DNA from: Methylocystis sp. ATCC 49242
GTDB taxonomy: Bacteria; Pseudomonadota; Alphaproteobacteria; Rhizobiales; Beijerinckiaceae
DNA: 64,000 nucleotides
Assembly: GCF_000188155.2 (NCBI RefSeq)
Contig: NZ_KE124774.1
Span: forward strand, 3,674,934 to 3,738,933
Direction of reading: 5' to 3'
In this document: positions 57,764 to 64,000 of the stretch, piece by piece
How positions within the stretch are numbered: the first letter of the stretch is position 1
How the letters are laid out: the number at the start of each line of letters is the position of its first letter
Notes under the pieces: model-generated
The model's database searches: none
The model's input: the letters and a program-made list of their open reading frames with translations, nothing else
Told to the model about the DNA's origin: nothing
Made by a program: the position numbers and the translations under genes

Positions 57764-59503
57764 ATGGGTCTTGAATTCGGCGGCCAGGTCGGCGTCGCGC
57801 CGAGACGCGCGATCGACTCCGGTGAAACCGCACTCGTCGGAATATATGAGATATCCAAGCTCCTCGCGTCGCCGCATCGGTTGGAGAGCGTGCTCGCGGG
57901 TGTCCTGAGCTTATTGTCGAGCTTTCTCGATATGCGGCATGGCCTCATCGCTCTGCTTGATCAAGGCGGCGCGCCAGAAATGGTGGTCGGTTCCGGCTGG
58001 ACCGAAGGCGCGGCGAAGCGCTTCTTTGATCGTTTGCCGGAGCGCGCAGTTGGCCAAATCGTTGCAACAAAAATGCCGCTGGTCATCGAGAATGTGGCGA
58101 CGTCGCCGCTTTTCGAGGGAACCGATCTTTCCGAATGGGGACCAACAGACGGAGTGCCGTTTTCTTTGATCGGCGTCCCGATCAAAGAAGGTGAAACGGT
58201 TGTCGGAACCTTGACCGTTGATCGCGTATATAATGCGCGCGCAGGCGTGCTATTCGATCACGACGTCCGGTTTCTGACTATGATCGCCAATCTGGTGGGG
58301 CAGACGCTACGTCTCCACAAGCTGATCGCGCGAGATCGCGAAAGACTGATGCAGGAGAAGGCGCGTCTGGAGAAAGTCGATCGGCAACCGCCGATTGACG
58401 TTTCGGGAGAAAAGCTCAAGGGCATTGTCGGCGACAGTCCGGCGGTGCGTGCGGTCGTCGCGAAAATTCGCGTGGTCGCAAAAGCCAAATCCACGGTATT
58501 GCTGCGCGGCGAGTCGGGAACGGGCAAGGAGCTTTTTGCCGCCGCGATCCATAACCTTTCGCCGCGCCGTTCGAAGCCGTTCGTAAAGTTGAATTGCGCC
58601 GCGTTGCCCGAGAGCGTGCTCGAATCGGAGTTGTTCGGACATGAGCGCGGGGCGTTTACGGGCGCGGCAAATCTTCGCAAGGGGCGCTTCGAGCTTGCTG
58701 ACGGAGGCACGCTATTCCTGGATGAAATCGGGGAGATAACTCCGGCGTTCCAGGCAAAGCTGCTGCGCGTTCTGCAGGAAGGCGAGTTTGAACGCGTGGG
58801 CGGGTCGCGCACACTGAAAGTCGATGTGCGGCTTGTATGCGCCACAAACCGAAATCTCGAGGAAGCGGTTCAACGCGGTGATTTTCGCGCTGATCTCTAC
58901 TATCGCATCAGTGTTGTGCCCATCTTCCTGCCGCCGTTGCGCGAGCGCAAAGGCGATCTGGAGTCGCTCGCCAATGAGTTCGTAAAGCGTTTCAATGCGG
59001 ATCAGGGCAGTCACCTGCAACTCTCCGAGTCCGCGATGAGTGTGCTGAACGAATGCGCCTTCCCGGGCAATATTCGCGAACTCGAAAACTGCATCTATCG
59101 AACGGCGACGCTGGCTCGTGGCGACGTCATTACCGACAGGGACTTTTCCTGCCGTAACGACGGTTGTCTATCTTCGATCCTGTGGAGCGGTTCACATGAC
59201 CCGACGATGCGGGCGTCGAATTTCTCACCGTTGCCGATCGTCGCGTCCAACCGCGTGAAGCCGCCGTCGCCGCCGCACGCTTCCGGAGCGGAAGCAGGAG
59301 AGAGTCTCGCTCCGGAAACCTGTCCAGGGGCGGAGAATTGCAACATCATCGACAAGGATCCGCGCATGGATCATGACAGGCTTGTCGACGCGATGGAGCG
59401 GGCGGGATGGGTGAAGGCGAAAGCTGCGCGGCTGTTGGGTCTTACGCCTCGGCAGATCGGCTACGCCTTGCAGAAGCACGGCATCGCAGTGAAGAAATTC
59501 TAG
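57764..59503 (+). CDS. nifA: NifA, nif-specific sigma-54 activator (oxygen-sensitive type)
   Basis: A 579-residue enhancer-binding protein. An N-terminal GAF domain covers about residues 25-180, the AAA+ domain has GESGTGKE and ESELFGHERGAFTGA, and the C-terminal HTH has KAKAARLLGLTPRQIGYALQKHGI. The end of the AAA+ domain and linker carries C-x11-C-x19-C-x4-C (from NECAFPG to CRNDGC), the cysteine set of oxygen-sensitive rhizobial-type NifA. The ATG at 57764 follows GTGAGG; a GTG at 57749 is an alternative. Confidence 0.97.
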   Translation: MGLEFGGQVGVAPRRAIDSGETALVGIYEISKLLASPHRLESVLAGVLSLLSSFLDMRHGLIALLDQGGAPEMVVGSGWTEGAAKRFFDRLPERAVGQIVATKMPLVIENVATSPLFEGTDLSEWGPTDGVPFSLIGVPIKEGETVVGTLTVDRVYNARAGVLFDHDVRFLTMIANLVGQTLRLHKLIARDRERLMQEKARLEKVDRQPPIDVSGEKLKGIVGDSPAVRAVVAKIRVVAKAKSTVLLRGESGTGKELFAAAIHNLSPRRSKPFVKLNCAALPESVLESELFGHERGAFTGAANLRKGRFELADGGTLFLDEIGEITPAFQAKLLRVLQEGEFERVGGSRTLKVDVRLVCATNRNLEEAVQRGDFRADLYYRISVVPIFLPPLRERKGDLESLANEFVKRFNADQGSHLQLSESAMSVLNECAFPGNIRELENCIYRTATLARGDVITDRDFSCRNDGCLSSILWSGSHDPTMRASNFSPLPIVASNRVKPPSPPHASGAEAGESLAPETCPGAENCNIIDKDPRMDHDRLVDAMERAGWVKAKAARLLGLTPRQIGYALQKHGIAVKKF

Positions 59504-59587
59504 GCGGCAGACAAAGAGGGGGCGAAACCGCAGCATATGCCCTGCGCTGCTGGATCGCGGATGCAACAGGCGTGTCTCGCACACCGA

Positions 59588-59603
59588 TGTCGGAAACCAG
59601 ACA
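59588..59603. promoter_or_regulatory. NifA upstream activator site for the ferredoxin-ferritin gene
   Basis: TGT-CGGAAACCAG-ACA matches TGT-N10-ACA, 73 bases before the sigma-54 element. Confidence 0.65.
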
Positions 59604-59675
59604 CAGTGTAGCTAACGACAGTTGATTCTTATCAAATAGAAATTGATTTGAAAGGAATTTCAAGGGCCGGCTGCT

Positions 59676-59690
59676 TGGTCCGTGTCTTGC
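59676..59690 (+). promoter_or_regulatory. Sigma-54 promoter of the ferredoxin-ferritin gene
   Basis: TGGTCC-GTGTC-TTGC keeps the GG and GC at the proper spacing. It lies 60 bases before the TTG start at 59750. Confidence 0.65.
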
Positions 59691-59749
59691 TCCGAGCTGA
59701 TGCGTGGCGTCGTTCGCCCGCAAGCCGAGAGCAAATCAGGAGACGGACC

Positions 59750-60649
59750 TTGGCCAATATCACTTTTTCATCACCTGTGATGCCGAAGGACATTACGGTC
59801 TATGCCGTCGCGGGCGATCGCGGGACGATTTTGGCCGTGGCCAAGGCTCACAAGATTCCCATTCCCTTCGATTGTCAGGATGGCGAATGCGGGTCCTGCC
59901 TCGTCGAAGTGGAACATCTGAATCCCAATGCAATCTACGGTGTCGCCTTGACCGAAAAGGAAAAGGAGATGCTGAAGCAACTGGGCAAGATCAGCAAGGC
60001 GGAACTTGAAAACGCCGAAGTGAATGACATGCCGCCGCGCTATCGTCTCGCGTGCCAATGCTTCGTTCGCAATGAGGACATCATCGTCAAATTCGAGGGT
60101 GATCAAACGCTCCCCTCTGCGGGCCCGTATGTCACCCAGGCGGCCAGTCGCTTCAAGGGCGGCACTGAAATTCCGACGGTCGATGAATTCCTCAGTTACG
60201 CGGTCAAGGTCGAGGAGGACGCAGCAGTGCATTTCGAGGCGCTCGCCCTTACGCTCGAGACGCACGGCGCGACGGAAATCGCGAAACTCTTCCGCCAGCT
60301 TGCGGCCTTTTCGCGACAACATCTTGCCGAGGCGAAGGAGACGGCGAAATCGATCGATCCAGCCAAGTCTGTTCCTCCGGACTACGCCTGGCCGAACCAG
60401 TCTTCGCCAGAGCAGCCCTCACAATGGTCTGGAGACGTCGCCCTCATGCGCCTTGGCGCCTTGAAGGCGGCCCTGCAAGGCGAGCGGCGCGGCTATGAAT
60501 TCTATTGCGCAGTCGTTGCGACCGCCAAATCGCCCGAGGTGGTTGCGGCGGCCAGGCAGTTCGTCAAGGAGGAGGCGGAACATGTCAAGGTTCTGGAGGC
60601 ATGGATCACACGCGAGGAATGGGCGACGCGAGGCATGCCTGCTCATTGA
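59750..60649 (+). CDS. [2Fe-2S] ferredoxin fused to ferritin-like domain
   Basis: A 299-residue fusion. Residues 1-120 are a plant-type ferredoxin with FDCQDGECGSCLVEV (C-x5-C-x2-C) and a fourth cysteine in RLACQCFVRN. Residues about 140-290 are a four-helix ferritin-like (rubrerythrin-type) domain with candidate di-iron ligands in VEEDAAVHFEAL, SRQHLAEA, GERRGYEFY and KEEAEHVKVL. The TTG start follows AGGAGACGG. It is the first gene after nifA and has its own sigma-54 element and NifA site, suggesting an oxygen- or iron-related function in nitrogen-fixing cells. Confidence 0.85.
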   Translation: MANITFSSPVMPKDITVYAVAGDRGTILAVAKAHKIPIPFDCQDGECGSCLVEVEHLNPNAIYGVALTEKEKEMLKQLGKISKAELENAEVNDMPPRYRLACQCFVRNEDIIVKFEGDQTLPSAGPYVTQAASRFKGGTEIPTVDEFLSYAVKVEEDAAVHFEALALTLETHGATEIAKLFRQLAAFSRQHLAEAKETAKSIDPAKSVPPDYAWPNQSSPEQPSQWSGDVALMRLGALKAALQGERRGYEFYCAVVATAKSPEVVAAARQFVKEEAEHVKVLEAWITREEWATRGMPAH

Positions 60650-60708
60650 TTGATGGCGAAAGAACGTCGAGCGCCAATCTGACCATCGACGGGGCAGGGA
60701 GCACGAGA

Positions 60709-61188
60709 ATGGAGTCTGTCGAGACCTTCCTCGCTTACGCCATAAGGCTCGAGCAGGAGGCTGCCGAGCGCTTCGGGCAATTGGCTGATGCTATGGAGGC
60801 TTGCGGCAATCGTGAAGTCGGCAGGTTGTTTCGCCGGCTCGCCGATTATTCGCGTCTGCATCTCGCTGATGCGCGAACCCGGTCGGGGTATCGGGACGTT
60901 CCGGAGATGATGCCGGACGAATTCGTTTGGCCCGACGTCGAAAGCCCCGAGACCGCGGCGATATGGGCGGCGGACCCGTTCGTTGGCCGAGAGCAGGCGC
61001 TCGAGATCGCACTCGAGGCCGAAAGGGCGGGCTACAACTATTACAAGACTATCCTCGAGACGACGAACGACCCTGAAATCAGGGTTCTCGCGAAAGAATT
61101 CGTCGAGGAGGAGCGCGGCCACGTCGCCGAGCTGGAAAAATGGATCGCGGCGCATAGGGCAGGAAAGCCCTTGCCGGTCGATCGATGA
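60709..61188 (+). CDS. Ferritin-like (rubrerythrin-type) domain protein
   Basis: A 159-residue four-helix protein homologous to the ferritin part of the preceding fusion: both share VE-(T/E)FL-(A/S)YA-x-(R/K)-(L/V)-E at the start and then EAERAGYNYY and EEERGHVAELEKWI. Candidate iron ligands include Glu in EQEAAERF, His in SRLHLADA, Glu in EAERAGY and E-E-x-x-H near the end. It lies 59 bases after the fusion gene, likely co-transcribed. The ATG at 60709 follows CAGGGAG. Confidence 0.8.
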   Translation: MESVETFLAYAIRLEQEAAERFGQLADAMEACGNREVGRLFRRLADYSRLHLADARTRSGYRDVPEMMPDEFVWPDVESPETAAIWAADPFVGREQALEIALEAERAGYNYYKTILETTNDPEIRVLAKEFVEEERGHVAELEKWIAAHRAGKPLPVDR

Positions 61189-61324
61189 ACGCATCGTCTT
61201 CGAGCACCCATTGCGCGCTGGTCTCGAAGGTCATGCACGGCCCTTTGCGAATGGCGCAAAACGGCCAGGCCGAACAGTCGAGGGAATCATCGACATCGCC
61301 GCGCGCGGATAATCGACACTCTGG

Positions 61325-61924
61325 ATGACAACGATGACAAAGATAGACGATACGGCGTTCGCTCGACTGGAAAAGGAAGGTCGTCTGCTCAATGCGGTTC
61401 TCAAGGCGCCGACGGAGCGTCCAGGGCGCTTCGGATTTCGTGGCGAACTGGCGATCAAATTCGCTCAGCAATTCGCTGATGAGAAGCGTCCGCCGGAGCT
61501 GAGCGCCGACCAGGTCATCGCGGTCGCGCAGGCGGGAGAGGGGACGTTCCCCTTTTTCGCAGCCTATCTGCATTCCTTCGAATCGCTCACTGCGCTTGCA
61601 GATGTGTTGAAGGGGCTGCTGACGCCGGAGGGAAAGTATTTCATCTTCTGCAACAACATTGATCTCCTCAGCAAATATGACGTCGTCATCGACGGCGCGA
61701 CGTTCCATGTCCTGCCAATCGACGAGGCGACGGTCTATAATGAGCTGCTGGAGCTGCTCTACCTCGACAAAGGTTCGCTGAAGCGCATGTCCACGGCTGG
61801 CAAGACCGATGCAATCGCTGACGCCGCGCTCCGTTTCAACGCCGCCTTCGAGGCTATCGCTTATACGGAAGGGCTGCGGCGCATGGGGCCTGTTCGCAAT
61901 CGAAACGAGAACCGGCCCGTCTGA
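61325..61924 (+). CDS. Protein of unknown function downstream of ferritin-like genes
   Basis: A 199-residue soluble protein, mostly helical with a central strand region (KYFIFCNNIDLLSKYDVVID). It has no signal peptide, membrane segment or cysteine cluster (only one Cys). I recognise no family. It follows the two ferritin-like genes on the same strand after about 135 bases, without an evident promoter of its own, so it may belong to the same NifA-controlled unit. A start at 61334 is possible. Confidence 0.6.
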   Translation: MTTMTKIDDTAFARLEKEGRLLNAVLKAPTERPGRFGFRGELAIKFAQQFADEKRPPELSADQVIAVAQAGEGTFPFFAAYLHSFESLTALADVLKGLLTPEGKYFIFCNNIDLLSKYDVVIDGATFHVLPIDEATVYNELLELLYLDKGSLKRMSTAGKTDAIADAALRFNAAFEAIAYTEGLRRMGPVRNRNENRPV

Positions 61925-62050
61925 TGCGAGACAATTCCTGGCGGAGCCCGGTTTGCCGAGGGTCCGCGGAGAGGCGCGCGAGCCCTGCGCGCCTCTGATC
62001 ACTCGGACGGGAGCGGTGAAAGGGGCGTCAGCCGACCCTCGCGCGGCAAT

Positions 62051-62761
62051 TTATCGCGCGGATATCGGACGAAAGTCGAAGTCGAGATTCTCACTCGTAT
62101 ATCGCTCATCGACCTCGGAAAATGGTTTCTGATCTTCAGAGTACAACACCGCACGGTGTTCGAATAATTCATGCGGAACGGGGATCGAACGGGGGGCGGC
62201 GTCGGTCGGCACATCGGTCGCCGTGGCTCCGGACTCCCAGCCCTGCGGCAATGGCGACCAAAGTATTTTTGCGTCGATGTTTTGCCGAAACGGCCGCAAA
62301 GGTTGCACGACTCGACCGAATGACGTTTCCGTCGTTTCCAGTGTGTGATTCATCTCCGCCGTGAGGCGAGCGGGCACATACCAGTTGTCCGCTTCCGACA
62401 GAACGTGGTCGCCGCAGAAAAGTTGCACGTGACGGTGTTTCACGATTTCGTTCGGTTCGACGCGAAGGCGTTGGCGCGTTTCTGCGCTCGCGGGCTTCTC
62501 CGGACCATCGATGCGGCGGGCGATCACTTTTGGCTCTGCCGCCATTTTATGGTCGGCGCACCACTTCTCCAGCACGGTTGTCGCACTACGGCCAGCGAGC
62601 AGATTGGCGTTCAAGGTTTGCACCAGGGCCAGTATTTCGACGCGCGATACGAATCCATCCTGCCAGCGGGTCTTCGGGCGCTCCGTCGCGCCAACTGTGA
62701 CGGTATGGAGCGCGATGAGGCAGGCCGCGATCGCGCTCGACTTGTTCGATTGGCTGAACAT
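62051..62761 (-). CDS. Exported protein resembling chorismate-lyase fold
   Basis: A 236-residue protein with a signal-peptide-like start (SAIAACLIALHTVTVGA). The middle has KHRHVQLFCGDHVLSEADNW and FGRVVQPLRPFRQN, which recalls the UbiC chorismate pyruvate-lyase pattern (R-x-V-x-L, W-x-x-A, LG-x-x-L). The enzyme is cytoplasmic, so an exported homologue would be unusual. The similarity is weak and the function open. ATG 62761 is preferred for the signal peptide; the frame is open to 62893. Confidence 0.45.
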   Translation of the reverse strand: MFSQSNKSSAIAACLIALHTVTVGATERPKTRWQDGFVSRVEILALVQTLNANLLAGRSATTVLEKWCADHKMAAEPKVIARRIDGPEKPASAETRQRLRVEPNEIVKHRHVQLFCGDHVLSEADNWYVPARLTAEMNHTLETTETSFGRVVQPLRPFRQNIDAKILWSPLPQGWESGATATDVPTDAAPRSIPVPHELFEHRAVLYSEDQKPFSEVDERYTSENLDFDFRPISAR

Positions 62762-62910
62762 GGACTCACCAATTCCCCACTGCCCCGGCAATCGGGCGCG
62801 TGCCGAGAGAAGCGCCGAAAGTTCGGATGGCGCGCCATACTGATAACCCGGGAACAGGGCCTGAACCAAGACCGAATGCGCGATTGCAAACATCCCGTCG
62901 GCCGGCGCTT

Positions 62911-63759
62911 TTGAAAATCAGCGAATGGATCGTTATTCTCCGCCTCGGTGAAATCACGCGCGATCGCGCGATAGACCTGCTGGAGAGCCTTATCGTGTAC
63001 CCGATCGGAGTCAGTCTGTTTTCTTTCGCGTGCTTCATGGCGGCGTCGCTTGGCGGCATGTGGGCCGGATATGTCCTGCCCGAAGGGCAGTTGACAGACC
63101 GCAATCGTGATTTGATCAAGGAGGCGCGACGCATGCTGGTCGCGCTCGCCACGCTGACTCTCGGTCTGATTATCGCCTCCGCCACCGCCTCTTTCGATTT
63201 GAGGACAAACGAGGTCGAAAACAGCGCGTCGAAGATCATCGCGCTCGATTCGACATTGGCGAAATATGGACCGAAAGCGAGAGAGAGCCGGGAGGCGTTG
63301 CGCCGAATTGTTGCGAAAGGCATCGAGCGGATAGAGATCGCCGCCGACGAAGGCTTCAATACGGAAAAGACTCGCAAGGGAATTGGCGTCAACAAGTTAC
63401 AGATCAAACTGTTCGAGTTGAGTCCTGAAAGTGATCGCGAAACCTGGCTCAGGTCGTCGGCGCTCACGCTCAGCAGCGAACTAGCCGCGTTTCGTTGGCT
63501 GAAATATTCGGGCTCGGAAGGCAATATACAGTGGCCCTTTCTCGCCATCCTCATTTTCTGGCTGGTCGGCGTTTTCGTCAGTTACGGAATTGTAGCTCCG
63601 CGAAACTGGGTGGCCGTTGGAACCATGGTGGTTGTCGCATCAGCCATGGCGATGGCGATCCATCTGACGCTTGATCTGGACTCGCCAAACAAGGGACTTA
63701 TCAGAATGTCCAGTGCGCCTCTTCAAATGGCGCTCGATCAGATCGGTCCGCTCGAATAA
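62911..63759 (+). CDS. Integral membrane protein, DUF4239/bestrophin-like
   Basis: A membrane protein of about 282 residues with helices near YPIGVSLFSFACFMAASLGG, LVALATLTLGLIIASATASF, IQWPFLAILIFWLVGVFVSY and VAVGTMVVVASAMAMAIHLT. It has the long charged loop between helices 2 and 3 typical of DUF4239 proteins. The start is uncertain: TTG at 62911 is used, with an open frame back to 62800. Likely inner membrane; function unknown. Confidence 0.65.
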   Translation: MKISEWIVILRLGEITRDRAIDLLESLIVYPIGVSLFSFACFMAASLGGMWAGYVLPEGQLTDRNRDLIKEARRMLVALATLTLGLIIASATASFDLRTNEVENSASKIIALDSTLAKYGPKARESREALRRIVAKGIERIEIAADEGFNTEKTRKGIGVNKLQIKLFELSPESDRETWLRSSALTLSSELAAFRWLKYSGSEGNIQWPFLAILIFWLVGVFVSYGIVAPRNWVAVGTMVVVASAMAMAIHLTLDLDSPNKGLIRMSSAPLQMALDQIGPLE

Positions 63760-64000
63760 GGGCGGGTTCATGCGCGGGCGACGGCGAGATGTTGTAATCC
63801 CCCGGGGCGCCAGGACCTGCGGTATGGAAAGTTCGAGCAACGCTCTGTTGGAAACGATGCGAGCGCGTCTGGTTTATGGCTCTCACCCACAAAGTGATGC
63901 GTGGGTAAATAAAACCGCCCGGCCGTTTGTGGCGGCCGGGCCATTTCATCATTATCCACTGGCAACTGCCCGTTGCGTTTCCCGCCTCATGGCAAGTCGT
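63760..64000. other. Right-edge intergenic region
   Basis: No convincing gene. A perfect nine-base stem (GCCCGGCCG / CGGCCGGGC, 63917-63941) lies here; on the minus strand it is followed by GGTTTTATTT and so may terminate a gene entering from the right. A short minus-strand frame (63768-63965) looks like repeat-derived sequence rather than protein. Confidence 0.4.

Noticed and set aside
61225-61245. Sigma-54 promoter before the 199-residue unknown gene
   Set aside because: A TTGC is present, but the -24 position has GC in place of the invariant GG.

Overview
The window is a high-GC chromosomal segment from an alphaproteobacterial diazotroph. The evidence is a NepR/PhyR/EcfG general stress response locus (restricted to Alphaproteobacteria), an oxygen-sensitive-type NifA, FixABCX, and an ilvBN leader peptide. 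Gene content and order fit Hyphomicrobiales such as the Methylocystaceae/Beijerinckiaceae or Bradyrhizobium-like groups. That lineage is an inference; no 16S gene or methane monooxygenase gene is in the window.

Region 1 (1-3199): one end of an integrated element of phage-satellite type. It carries a truncated Prim-Pol gene, a small coupled ORF, an AlpA-like regulator, an unknown ORF and a tyrosine integrase. It ends at a 3' fragment of a tRNA gene with anticodon CAC (Val), the presumed attachment site.

Region 2 (3400-30550): mostly core genes: a secreted protein and a DUF2946-like protein, a four-PAS histidine kinase, leuB, secG, pyrG, ilvB and ilvN with an attenuator leader, a duplicated beta-barrel protein, ilvC, phzF-like and Nudix genes, a fused aroK-aroB, a CorC/HlyC-like protein, then an HWE kinase with ecfG-nepR and phyR. 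An A+T-richer two-gene insert (ParA-like ATPase plus HEPN protein) and a MazEF-type pair lie between pyrG and ilvB.

Region 3 (30588-61924): a nearly complete molybdenum nitrogenase cluster. One operon runs nifH-D-K-E-N-X-orf-orf-fdx-nifQ; the next runs iscA-nifU-nifS-nifV-cysE-nifW-fixA-B-C-X. A third runs nifB-fdx-hesB-TPR-LRV-nifZ-nifZ-nifT-orf-DegT homologue-fdx-orf-SIR2-like-2Fe2S. Genes on the plus strand are nifA, a ferredoxin-ferritin fusion, a second ferritin-like gene, and a degenerate receiver with a truncated haemoglobin. I read sigma-54 -24/-12 elements in front of nifH, the receiver, iscA, nifB, nifA and the ferredoxin-ferritin fusion, and TGT-N10-ACA NifA sites near nifH/receiver, iscA, nifB and the fusion. 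The whole region therefore looks like one NifA regulon.

The right edge (61925-64000) has two envelope proteins and a non-coding stretch. The most novel candidates are the ParA-HEPN pair, the NifA-controlled ferredoxin-ferritin module with its unknown neighbour, a DegT homologue lacking its PLP lysine inside the nif operon, and a nif-linked receiver lacking its phosphoacceptor aspartate.
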